A program made the translations under genes and the position numbers. A DNA stretch of 64,000 nt, taken from contig JAUMIR010000001.1 in assembly GCA_030847615.1 (NCBI GenBank), positions 179,199,001 to 179,263,000 of the forward strand, written 5' to 3'. The DNA comes from Gambelia wislizenii (Eukaryota; Chordata; Lepidosauria; Squamata; Crotaphytidae). This document shows positions 45,381 to 56,182 of the stretch, piece after piece. The first letter of the stretch is position 1. The number at the start of each line of letters is the position of its first letter. The notes under the pieces are model-generated. The model was given only the letters and a program-made list of their open reading frames with translations, had not been told where the DNA came from and ran no database searches.

Positions 45381-47208
45381 ACTTCTGGTTCTGCGGGAGG
45401 AGGCGACGGTCAGCTTGCGAACTAGCTCCACAAGTCTGACCTCCGAAAGAGACCAGCCTGGGGGATTTTGACCCTCCAAGACACCCTAGTTGGGGAAGAC
45501 AGGGTGTGCGGGACTGGTTGGCATCAAGAAGCTGCTTTTGGACACTGGTGAGGAGTCACCAGGGAAGGGAGCGAGCGGTGACAGTTCGGTAGCCGTGGTC
45601 TCTTCACAGGAGCGGTAGCTCCGAGCCCCCATGCAGCCCGCAGGATTATTAACAGTGCAGAGGAAGTAAGCAAACAAACAATAGCTTACAAGTCCAAAAG
45701 GGTCATTAATATCTTGTGTAAAGGATTTTGTCAGCGGCAAGCAAAAAGTAAACGGAAGGGCGAATGGTAACTAACTAAGATCAGCTGAAAGACACGGAGC
45801 TGGGCGTCCTGCTGAGTAAAGAGGAGAAAGGAGTGGAAAACAGGGTGAAAACAGCTGGAAGTTCTGAAAAAAGCAGGTTGGAAGATGCGAAAAGCAGGTT
45901 GGAAGACGCAGAGCTGGGTGTGCTGCTGAGTAAAGAGGAGAAAGAAGTGACGGAAAGCAGGGTGAAAGCAGTTGAAAGCTCTGGGAAAGAAGGTTTGAAG
46001 ATGCGAAAGCAGGTTGAAATGCAGAGCTGGGCGTGCTGCTGAGTAAAGAGGAGAAAGGAGTGACGGAAAGCAGGTTGGAAGACGCGGAGCTGGGCATGCT
46101 GCTGAGTAAAGAGGAGAAGGAGTGACGGAAGCAGGGTGAAAGCATTTGGAACCTCTGAAAAAAGAGCAGAATGAAGGAAGACAGAGAAAAGTGGGAAGCT
46201 TGGTGGTATCGTCGGAAGAGAAGGAAGCAAGGATAAGGGGCACAGCAGAAGGACCCATCGAAAACTGTCAGGAGGAGAAGGGAAGGAGTGAAGAGCTGGT
46301 GGATAAGAGAGAGCTCGAGGAAGTGTGGAGTAGAGCAAGTGGGATACTGTTGAACGGTGGAACAGTTCAACAGTGACAGCAAGAGAGCAGAAGTTAATAA
46401 CGCTGGGGTGCAGTAGGTGGATGAATTGTAAGATTTGATTAGAAAACAACGGAATTGGACTATGAATTAATTAACTTCATTAAGAAGCTTTTTCCTTGTT
46501 TAGAGTATTTGCCCCATATAACTTTTACGTTAAATTTTGTTAAGTGGGGTAACAAAATTCAATTGAAATCTAGGGATAAGTGGTGATTTTAACAGGAATT
46601 AATTAAGTGGTCAATTAATTAACTAAACTTCATTGTTGAATTAATTAAGGAATTGGATTAATTTCGTCTGTCGAATAAGTTTAAATAACTGGAGACTACT
46701 TAATGAAATGGTTAATTTATTTAATTAGGATCAATTAAGAGCATTTAATTAAGAATAAGGTCTGAGTGTAAATTAAGTATGAAATTAATTAATCTCACGT
46801 TTTGTATGAATTTATTTAATGAGCATAATTAATGAATTGATATGGAAATTTAAGGAAAAGTTACTCTAGAAATTGCTGGGTGTACTGGATAAGAGGGAGG
46901 ATATTAAGCTTCATGAATTGTTGAGTTGTTGAATTGATGGTTTTTGATGAATTAATTGGGAAAGTAGAATTAACAATTGTGAGGTAGAGGGGGAAGGCTG
47001 GAGGACGGGTTGAGATAAAGTAAAGGTAAGTAAAGAGGGGTGATTTAAAGAATCATAGGTGAAGGAAGAGATAGAAGTGTTTAGAACCTTCAATTCCTCT
47101 ATGGGAAGAAGATTGGATAAATAAAAATACCACATGTAGAAGCATTTAAGATTAGAAGAATAAGTTTTTCAGTTTAATTATCGAGGAGTCAGGAAGCAGA
47201 GAGGGAAA
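45381..47208 (+). promoter_or_regulatory. L1-B 5' untranslated region
   Basis: The region starts with a CpG-containing head (CTTCTGGTTCTGCGGGAGG). Next comes a repeat block at 45797-46150 and then an extremely AT-rich block at 46440-46960. L1 5' regions normally carry an internal promoter; no specific factor site could be assigned. Long minus-strand frames over 45731-46449 are antisense readings of the repeat block. Confidence 0.65.
45790..46150 (+). repeat. Tandem repeats in the L1-B 5' region
   Basis: The word GAGCTGGGCGTGCTGCTGAG (with single-base variants) followed by TAAAGAGGAGAA recurs at 45797, 45911, 46024 and 46087. Spacings are about 114, 113 and 63 bases. This gives two full units and a partial one, with sub-repeats of AGCAGGTTGGAAGA. 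Confidence 0.85.
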
Positions 47209-48324
47209 ATGGCAACAGGCATAAGGTCAAGAGCACATACGACGTCACAAACAACATTAACAAGGAGAGGATCTGTAGAAATGCCAAAGCAAGCTGATAT
47301 AAACACACAAATACTACAGGAATTGAGAGAGAAGAAAAAGGAGATAAAGGAGGACTTTAAAAGTTTGAAGAAAGAACTGAAAGCAGATATGGAGAGATTT
47401 GGCAAGAGGTTGGATAAATTAATGGTTGAAATGAAAGAGATGAAAAGTGATTTAGATAATGTTAAAATAAGAACCCAGGAGTTAGAGAACCAAGCTGAAA
47501 TTTTAAGATCAGAACAAGAAAAAGACAGAAATACTAACTTATTTCAGGAACTTAGATATAGGGAGAAATGTATCAAGTTAAGAGGGTTATCAGAGAGGAT
47601 AAAGGAAAATTTAAGTGAGAGAATTATTCCTCGTTTGGCTCAGTTTATGGATATGACAGAAGAAGAGTTATCTCTCTATACAGATAAAATCTTTAGATTG
47701 AATTCGGTTACAGCTAAAGAGAGGAAAGTCCCCAGGGACATTTTGATCACCTATACGAAATCGTCTATAAGGGATAGTATAATACAGAGAAGTTATAATG
47801 CCAACTTGGAAATAGAAGGACAAGAGATTAAGATCTTTAAAGATACACCTCCAGAAATCCTTAGGAGAAGACGAGATTACAAAATTCTAACGCAGAAATT
47901 AAGGAATAAAGGTATAAATTATAGATGGGAAAGATTAGAAGGTATCTCCTTCTACTATTATCAGAAAAGATACAGGATAAACACAACAGGGAAAGTAAAG
48001 GAATTTCTAGAAAAAATAAGTCAGGATGAAAAGAAATATGATCAGAAAAGGAGAAGAAGAAAAAAAGGTGACGAGGACAATAAGAAAACTGAGGGGAGGA
48101 ATAAAGAAAAGGACAGAGATAAGGGAGAGAAAGCAGGAAACGCAGAGGAAAGGGATGAAGAGGAGGAGGAGAGGGAGAAAGAGGATGCAGGAGAGGTAAA
48201 TGAGCGAGATGATGGATTAGAGGAAAATTCAGAAGGGGAAGAAGGGGAAGTAGAAGGTGAAGAAGAGGAAGAAGAAGAAGGAGAAGGTGGGAGTGGTGAA
48301 GGAGAAGAGGATATTAGGGATTAA
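47209..48324 (+). CDS. L1 ORF1 protein (RNA-binding chaperone), intact
   Basis: The frame is 371 codons from ATG to TAA, with no lesions. A basic N-terminus is followed by a coiled coil (residues about 33-108; heptad-rich KKELKADMERFGKRLDKL), an RRM-type core (about 112-200, with LRYREKCIKLRGL), and the C-terminal RNA-binding domain (about 201-272). This last domain has RDYKILTQKLRNKGINYRW, the equivalent of the mammalian block before the final helix. In L1, ORF1p forms trimers that coat the element RNA in cis. Residues 273-371 form an unusual tail: KRRRRKKGDEDNKK, then a long Glu/Asp/Gly run. The mammalian proteins lack this tail. Confidence 0.9.
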   Translation: MATGIRSRAHTTSQTTLTRRGSVEMPKQADINTQILQELREKKKEIKEDFKSLKKELKADMERFGKRLDKLMVEMKEMKSDLDNVKIRTQELENQAEILRSEQEKDRNTNLFQELRYREKCIKLRGLSERIKENLSERIIPRLAQFMDMTEEELSLYTDKIFRLNSVTAKERKVPRDILITYTKSSIRDSIIQRSYNANLEIEGQEIKIFKDTPPEILRRRRDYKILTQKLRNKGINYRWERLEGISFYYYQKRYRINTTGKVKEFLEKISQDEKKYDQKRRRRKKGDEDNKKTEGRNKEKDRDKGEKAGNAEERDEEEEEREKEDAGEVNERDDGLEENSEGEEGEVEGEEEEEEEGEGGSGEGEEDIRD

Positions 48325-48327
48325 GAG

Positions 48328-51300
48328 ATGGCGGTCTCATTAATAACATGGAATGTCAAGGGTTTAAACACCCCGGAAAAGCGGAGGAGAGTGTTTCACT
48401 ATTTAGAAACTCAAAAGGCAGACATTGTAACAATTCAAGAAACTAGAATAAGGAACCAAGATAATAAATACCTAAATAACAAAAAACTACATCAAGTTTT
48501 TTATGCATCATCTGATCAGGAAAAAAAAGGGGTTGCGATATATGTGAAGAATAGTTTTGAGGCCAAAGAAATTGTAAAGGATAAAAATGGGCATTATGTG
48601 GGCGTGGAGATAAGTTGGGTGAACCAGAAGATAACGTTGATAGCAGTATACGCCCCATTAGTAAAGAAAAGTCAATTTTATAAAAATCTTCGAGTGGAAA
48701 TAGAAAGATTAAATGCTGAGAATCTAATCATTTCAGGGGACTTCAATGGAGTACTAAATAGTTTTAGAGATAGATCTGAATATGGGAAGAATAAGAAAAA
48801 TCACGGTAATCTCCCAGTGATATGTGAGGAGATAATAGATGAATATAACTTAATTGACATTTGGCCATATAAAAAGGGTAATGAGAAAGAGTATACCTTC
48901 TACTCAGAGGTTCATCAATCTTGGTCAAGAATAGACATGTTTTGGGTGGCAAAAGAAATTAGCGTGAAAATTAAAAACATCGATGTGTTACCAAAAGTAC
49001 TGTCTGACCATAACCCTCTAAAAATGACATTAAGTACCATAAGGAAAGAATACACCTGGAGATTAAAGGACATACTATTGAAGGATGAACTATTTGTTAA
49101 AAGAATAAAGGAAGAATCAAGATGTTATTTTGAAATAAACAATACCACAGAAGTTCCAAATAAGATAATATGGGATGCCTATAAGGCAACTGTGAGAGGT
49201 TTGTTATTACAACGGGGAGCTGAAATTCATAGGCAAAGGAGAGAGAAAAAGGAGAGTTCAATGAGGGAGTTAAAAGAGAAAGAAAAGATATTAAGACAGG
49301 AACTGAAGGACAGGAAAACATTAGGAGAAATAAGAAATATTCAAAATGAAATAAATCAGGAGATGATAGATGAAATAGGACATAAGCTTAGAAGAATTAG
49401 ACAAAATTGCTTTGCAAATGCTAACAAGGTAGGGAGGTGGTTAGCATACAAACTTAAAAAAGAGAAAGAAAGGAAGCTTATAACGGAGATAAAAGAGAAC
49501 AACGTAATTTATACCAACCAAAATGAAATAAAAAACAGATTTACTCAACCTTATACAAATTTGTATGCGGATAAAGAGAAAGGAGTAAGGGAAGATAAGG
49601 AACAGGACGATTATCTAAGCAATTGTGAGATAAGAAGACTTTTGGAAGAACAAAAAGGGAAACTCGCTGCACCTATAACAATGCAAGAAGTTTCTAAGGT
49701 AATAAAGGATTTGAAGGTGGGTAAATCGCCTGGCCCAGACAGGTTTACCGCGGAGTTCTATAAAATCATGGGAGAAGATATTGTAGAAGTTATGTGCCAG
49801 ATGATGAATAAGATTCAAGAAGAAGGGGTGCCAGAATCATGGGAAAGAGCGGAAATTGTTCTAATTCCCAAGGAAGGTAACGACAGGACCGATGTAAAGA
49901 ATCATCGGCCGATATCCCTATTGAACATAGACTACAAGATATACGCGACGATATTGGCTAATAGATTTAAAACAATACTAGTAGAACACATACATGTAGA
50001 TCAAAAAGGCTTTCTTCCAGGAAGATCCATGGCAAATAACATAAGAATGGCTTTAAACATTTTAGAATACTATGAGAGAAACAACGATAAAAAAGTAGCC
50101 TTAATATTTGCAGATATGGAGAAAGTCTTTGATAATTTAAATTGACCATTTATAAAAGATGTACTAAAGCAAATGGAGATGGGAAGGAGTTTCTATCAAG
50201 CCATCAATCAAATTTATAAAGAACAAAAGGCATATGTAAGGGTAAACTGGGAGAGATCAGAGTTAATTAATATCCAAAAAGGCACAAGACAAGGTTGCCC
50301 CCTCTCTCCATTATTATTTATTATGTCTATGGAAATACTGAATAAAGAAATCAGGGATAACAACATGATACTGGGCTTGAAGTATAAGGGTTATGAATAC
50401 AAGACATTACCGTATGCGGATAATATAATGTTAATTCTCCAGGATCCCTTAAACAACATGGACAAGCTAATGGGAATGTTAGAGAAATTTGGGTCCTTTT
50501 CCGGATCGAAGGTCAACAAAAATAAAACAGTGATAGTATCCAAAAACCTATCTAAAGGGGAAGAAGCTCATCTTGAAAAGATATCTGGATGTAGAATTGT
50601 AAATAAAACAAAATATTTAGGGATATGGATAAGTAAGAGAAACAGGGAATTATATGACAATAATTACGGGAAAACATGGACAGAAATAAAAGAAGATCTT
50701 TAAAGATGGCAAAAAATGAACATATCCTTAATGGGAAGAATAGCAACAATAAAAATGAGTGTGCTGCCAAAAATGATGTTTCTCTTTCAAAATCTGATGA
50801 TAATAAACAAGGATAAACCCTTCTTGGAGTGGACAAAAGATCTGAAAGACTTCATCTGGAATGGACGGAAACCGAGGATAAAGTGGACAACAATGATAGA
50901 CGCAAAACACAGAGGTGGATTGGCAGTTCCAGATCTTAGATTGTATTATAATGTGTGTGGCTTAACTTGGTTAAGTGACTGGATTAAATTAAATAATCCA
51001 AGGATGATAAACTTGGAAAGAGGTAATATAAAATTTGGATTCCACGCATACTTATGGTACGGGAAAGTGAATATAGATAAGGAATTCGCAAATCATACTG
51101 TGAGGGGTCCTCTGCTAAGATTATGGAATAACATAAAATCAAAGTTTTATGGAAAAATGCCATTGTGGGTTTTTCCCATTGAAGCATTTCAGGAAAGATG
51201 GATAGAACAAGGAAAGTGGTTAAGATATAAAGAGCTGTTAAGAAGAACGGAGGAGAATGAATATAGTTTGTATTCAAGAGAAATGCTGCAAGATTTAGGT

Positions 51301-52052
51301 TATGAAATCCAATGGTTCACATACTACCAATTGCAAGATAGATATAAAGAAGACAGGACCAAGTATGATTTTGAACGAAACAGAATGAGATAGATAACAT
51401 CATTTGGGATACAGGAAAGAAGGAAATTACTAAATTTTATAATCTTCTGTTGGAAAGAGAATTAGAGAAAGAGGTGGTGAAAGACTCTATGGTGAGGTGG
51501 GCAAAGGATATAGGAGAACAGATCAGTCTCACAGAATGGGAAAATGCATGGAACAGATCAAACTGTTTCACAGCAAATCAAGACCTCAAGGAGAACTTAT
51601 GTAAGATTTCAAATAGATGGTACCTTACCCCAGCGAGATTAAGCAAAGTATACAAAACAGAAAACAAAAAATCTTGGAGATGCGAAAAAGAAGTGGGATC
51701 AATGCATCATATGTGGTGGGTGCAGGTTCACAAAGTAATACAGAGGATGTTGGGGATTAATTTCACTATGGATCCGAAGTTATATTTGCTGAATATGACT
51801 ACGGTGCTGGAAAAGCAGTTGGAGAGGAAACACTGGAGAATACTGTTGTACTTAGTCACTTCGGCTAGACTTAAAATAGCGGCTAATTGGAAAAGAAAAG
51901 AGGCCCCGGTAATAGAGGATTGGTTAAGTAAACTCGTAGAAATGAAAAATAATGACAAACTGACGAGAATAATTAGAAAGGGTAATATAGAAGAAATAAA
52001 TAAGGATTGGGAAGCAGTAACACGATATTTGAATAGACGAGGATGTAAATAA
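48328..52052 (+). pseudogene. L1 ORF2 (endonuclease plus reverse transcriptase), near-complete, broken
   Basis: The start ATG lies 3 nt after the ORF1 stop. The endonuclease (residues 1 to about 235) keeps its catalytic set: ITWNVKG (Asn9), IQETR (Glu38), SGDFNGV (Asp138/Asn140) and SDHNPLK (Asp227/His228). The RT follows from about residue 455, with SPGPDRFTAEFYK, RPISLLNIDYK and DQKGFLPGR. Motif A is LIFADMEKVFD. Lesions: TGA at 50143-50145 in place of a Trp; YADN instead of YADD at 50413-50424 (second catalytic Asp lost); TAA at 50701-50703 in place of a Gln; a frameshift near 51391; and a C-terminal knuckle (SWRCEKEVGSMHHMWWVQ) lacking its first and last Cys. Only the nuclease half could still work. 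Confidence 0.9.
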
Positions 52053-52357
52053 CGGAATCAGGGAGGAATGACTTAGGAGGACAAAATGGAGGATTGGAAA
52101 GCGCAGAAGAGTAGAAGGCTGGATCTTTGTGTTTTGGGAATACATAAAGAAAATACTACGGGTACGGACAAAATCGAGGATATAAAGGAAGCAACTTTAG
52201 AGATTTAGAGGGGCAGAACTAAGGAACAGGGGAGGAGAAGCCAAGATACGAGGAAGATAGTGCACAATAAAAAGCTTTTGGACAAGTAAGTCTAGGGAAG
52301 TCAGGAGGGGAATATATGGAAAAAAAGGAAAAAAGGGTATTAGGTAGAGAGAGAAAA

Positions 52358-52530
52358 AAAAGAGGACAACGAAACAAGTTCAAAACCTGTTGAAAGGAAG
52401 TACTAATACATGTATGATTTTTATTTATTGTACTATATTGTTTTGTTTTTGTTATTATGTTTTATTATGTTTGTGTTGCTTGTTTTATATATGTGATTTT
52501 ATATGCTGGAAAAATAATAATTAAAAAAAA
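52358..52530 (+). mobile_element. L1-A 3' end, resumed after L1-B
   Basis: The right copy of the L1-B target duplication (52358-52371) is followed by the rest of the L1-A 3' untranslated region. It is T-rich (TTTTGTTTTTGTTATTATG) and ends AAAATAATAATTAAAAAAAA. The L1-A target duplication AACTTTTGGATTTTG then follows at 52531-52545. Confidence 0.85.
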
Positions 52531-52545
52531 AACTTTTGGATTTTG

Positions 52546-52612
52546 CCGATTTTAACAGAGTGGTTTTATTGTACGCTGGCTTGAGTCCCAAATTGGCAAA
52601 AACCTGGATAGA

Positions 52613-52649
<37 letters not shown>

Positions 52650-52650
52650 G
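52546..52650 (+). mobile_element. L2-like LINE tail, right part, ending in (AAT)n
   Basis: This continues the element cut at 42064. TTTTATTGTACGCTGGCTTG and ACCTGGATAGAAATAATAAT are typical of the 3' end of an L2-like LINE. (AAT)n spans 52613-52650. Confidence 0.65.
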
Positions 52651-55148
52651 TGTACTGAGCCCAGAAGGGAATCTTTTATTGGCACTAATGAAACATTCAC
52701 TCCCAAGGCTAACAGTATGGGAAGGTATTTTCTCTGCGTGATGTGTTCTGGTAAGAAAGGATTAAACTTTGAGTTCTCATGCACCTTGGTCCTCATATAC
52801 GCAAACAAAAATCCTCCTCTTCCTGTTCTTGCTGTCTAAAGATGGAGCAGGAAATAATGTCCTTAGAAATGAGATGTAGTTTGGTCTTCTAACTTGACCA
52901 TCTTGACCACTGTCATTTTTAGTACTTTGCTAGTTGTATTACTAGAGTGCCATACATGTAGCATAAGAGGAGGCAACATACAGTCTGTAGACCTCACATG
53001 ATATCTCCTACCATCCTGACAGCCTCCACTGCCCCATTGCCATCTCCACCATTAGCATGGCCTACTACCCTCTCCCTATAATATCACATAATTGAAAATA
53101 CTGGTCACTTTGAAGGCATCATGCAGACTGGAGTGATCCAAAAAGAGGTCAGGTGGTGGACACACAGAGCTGGGAAGGTGCTTTAGAAATATTTTAGCAA
53201 CCAAGACCAAACTAGGATTGTGCAGAAGCCCCTGGTAAACAAAGCCATGGTAACCTTTGAAACATATCTTTATTTCAAGTGAAATAAAGTCAAGTGAGGT
53301 GTGTGCACCTTGTTTTCAAGAAGAATTGCCTTTCCAACAATGTCTCCTTCCTGAGTACCTTCTTTTAATTTTTTTTCCTTGCCACTGCTCTGCTGCAGAA
53401 TTTTGGTAGCAGTGACAGGATGTGTGACCGACCCTCCACAGGTTCTAGAGTATAAAATTGTCCCTGGGCCAACTGACATTTCCCACCATTATGTAGAGTA
53501 TAACCATTCTGTTTTTATTTATTTCAGATTTTCCTGTGGATAGATACTGGAATTAGAAAGTCTGCAGTTGGCATGATGTTTTGGTTGTACAGAATGGCAT
53601 GCACTTTCACCAGGAACAAAATATTTCTGAAGTACTGCTTTCTCTGTTGGAAGTGCTAACAATGCTTTAAGAAGTCTATGGAGTTGCTGTCAAACTCAAT
53701 GTCTTCACAGCCAAGCAAATCCAAGATACACACTCAAATCCTATTGACTTAATTCATTTGCATTCAAAGAATTAGGGTGACAGGTTAGAAAAGACAAAAC
53801 AGAAAAATCAAAAACAGTTAACTTCCCAAACTTACTAAACCTCAGAACCTAATGAAAAGAAATGCTTCACTTTGGCTCTATAGCATTATGATCTGGATTT
53901 TAGGTATAATAATCTTATGCACACATCTATGCAAGCACATGTCAGATTGCACTGCATGATGGCAATACAAACACTGAGGCATGAATCACACTGAAAAGTA
54001 CAAATTGGACATCCTTCATTGTGAATATAGCTGCTTTGTTATGACTCTTACTAATACCGCTTGGGACAGAGGTAGGAGCTGTGTAGCCTATGAGCTGTAT
54101 ATGATGGGTGGTAGTGGGGATGATGATATTTTGTGCAGCCCTTGGTCCCTATCCCAGACTCTCCCATACCCAGTTTGAAAAATATTTAGCTGAGGAAAAT
54201 GCCTCTGGGGGTATAGTTAGGGGATTAATCATTGTATCGCACTGCCTCCTTCCTAAATCCCCCAAATAGCAACATTTTTAGTGACTGGGCATCACTGGAA
54301 CATCATTTCTGGTTTGGAGAAATAACCAGTGAGACCCACACAGGATCAGGTGGCTCTGAAAACAACCCTTCAAATCTCAGCACATGTCCAACCCTGGCCT
54401 AGATGATTTCTTTTTGTTCTAATGAATATTAAACATTGAAATGTAAAGGAAAGTTTTCTTCTGTATTTGATCACTCAGGCAGGAAAATGTCTTGGACCAC
54501 TCCTCTCTTTCACACCTGATGAAGCACTGATGTAATGCTCTGTCAAATCAGGCACTCCTAACCTCATGAGGGCAGAAGGGCAGAGCATTATAATTTGCCC
54601 ATCCCTGCCCTCTGTGCACTTTCAAAGAAAAAAGAAGTCAGAATAGAGTGTCATCCCACTAATATTGATCTATCAATTAATTAATATTACTAATTATTAA
54701 TATTAGAGTGCCATCCCACTAATTATAAATCTAACAGTTAATTAATAATAGATGAGAGAGCCTATTCTTTCTTTGCATTAGTTAATATCAGATAAGAATG
54801 TATTTCTTTTTCCAACTTTCCTTTTCCAATTTTCTGGGATATGTGCCAAGAGCAAACACAAAGCAGTTGATAGAAAACAGCTCAATTAATGTGCTTTATT
54901 TGTGTAACTATCTAGCATTTGGCTGCCAGGATTTGGAGGACTGGGGAGGAAAACAACAATATGAGCTGTGTTGTCCAGGCATTATGTAACAGCTGTTCCA
55001 GTATGTGGCAACAAATGGAGTCAACCAGCAGAGGACACTTCATCCTGAACTCCATCCAGACTCCTGTTTGTGCTGCTGGGACAACATGGAGGATGAGATA
55101 AGTATTTAGGAAGCAGTCTTAAAACAAAATTGAAATATTTATTCATCT
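52651..55148. other. Unassigned non-coding stretch
   Basis: A short direct repeat with CATCCCACTAAT lies at 54651 and 54711, with AT-rich sequence between the copies. No gene or family was recognised. Confidence 0.5.
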
Positions 55149-55382
55149 AGCCAGTGAGGTGTAGTGGTCTGAGCATTGGACTATGACTGGAGACCAGGGT
55201 TCGAATCCCCGCTCAGTCACTGTGGAAGCCACTGGGTGACCTTGGGCAAGTCACACTCTCTCAGCCTCAAAAGAGAGCAAAGGGAAAAAAACTTCTGAAA
55301 AACATTGCCTAGAAGACCCCATGATAGGCCCACCTTACGGTTGCCATGAGTTGGAAACAACTTCAAGACACACAACAACAAG
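55149..55382 (+). mobile_element. Sauria-type SINE (tRNA head, BovB-like tail)
   Basis: The head reads AGCCAGTGAGGTGTAGTGGT (A box in GTGTAGTGG) and GGGTTCGAATCC (B box). The centre reads ACCTTGGGCAAGTCACACTC. The end reads GGTTGCCATGAGTTGGAAAC and CACACAACAACAA. That tail matches the 3' end of RTE/BovB LINEs, which supply the enzyme for these SINEs. The Pol III boxes look usable. Confidence 0.8.
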
Positions 55383-56182
55383 AAGTCCATTATTTCTATA
55401 GATACTAGCAGAAACTCTCCAGGATATCTTGGGCAGAAAGATCTTCCACATCAGTTGCAGCTAGCAGAACCACTAGTTATGTAGGCTGGAAGTGTCTGGG
55501 AATTGTGGTTCAAAACAGTAACTTTCCCAAGCTCTGACCACCAGCTATCTGATACTTTTAATGGAAGATGTGTGAATTGAACGTGGAACATTCTGCATGC
55601 AAACGTATAATACTTAAAGGCTATAATGCAGAAGCTGCCTATGTCTCAGAATGGTGCATAAAGTGAGGGTCATGACCATGATGTGTACAGGAAGTATGGA
55701 TCTGACTCAAAACAGGAACACTTCACAATCAAGATATTAATATTTCATAAAAGATTGTTAAGAAATGGCAGGCAACTCACACTGCACTCAATGGAGTCAA
55801 AACAAATCCCAGCTCCTTGGCAGAGAAAGGTTTGTGATACCTAATTATACATATGCACAATTGTCACATTCTCAGGTGACATTTTCAGGTCAAACAACAA
55901 TACCTTAATTCTACAACTAAAAGAAACCAACCCATAGGATTTAGCTTCCTCTACCAGCTGTGCAATGGTATTTTTGTAAGGTTCTGCCCTGTTTGACTTA
56001 TTGTGAATGGTATTTGTCATTTGATATACCTTTTTAATTTTTAAAAAGTGACAATTGAGTACCATCAGCAGTTTCTACAATTTGCTCATATTTATTTTCT
56101 TGAGAGATTTCAGTCCAAAATCTTTAGATTAATTTGTGTCATTTTGGTGCTCCTCACCAGCAAAACAAAAATCTCTGTTGTT
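55383..56182. other. Unassigned non-coding stretch
   Basis: Nothing recognisable was seen. Confidence 0.5.

Larger units (their letters stand above)
45381..52357 (+). mobile_element. L1-B, full-length L1 (about 7.0 kb)
   Basis: The element is complete: a 1.8-kb 5' untranslated region with tandem repeats, ORF1, a 3-nt gap, ORF2, and a purine-rich 3' end (AAAAAAAGGAAAAAAGGG, GAGAGAGAAAA). It is flanked by AAAAGAGGACAACG. It lies in the 3' untranslated region of L1-A and therefore is younger than it. ORF1 is intact. ORF2 has two stops, one frameshift and damaged motifs. Confidence 0.9.

Noticed and set aside
45731..46449. Long overlapping minus-strand frames rich in Leu, Ser and Phe
   Set aside because: They are antisense to the tandem repeats of the L1-B 5' region; the repetition, not selection, keeps them open.
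54640..54725. Short duplicated block with CATCCCACTAAT
   Set aside because: A single small tandem duplication in AT-rich DNA has no wider structure.
55149..55220. Possible tRNA gene
   Set aside because: A and B boxes are present but the cloverleaf arms do not pair well and the sequence continues as a SINE with a BovB-like tail.
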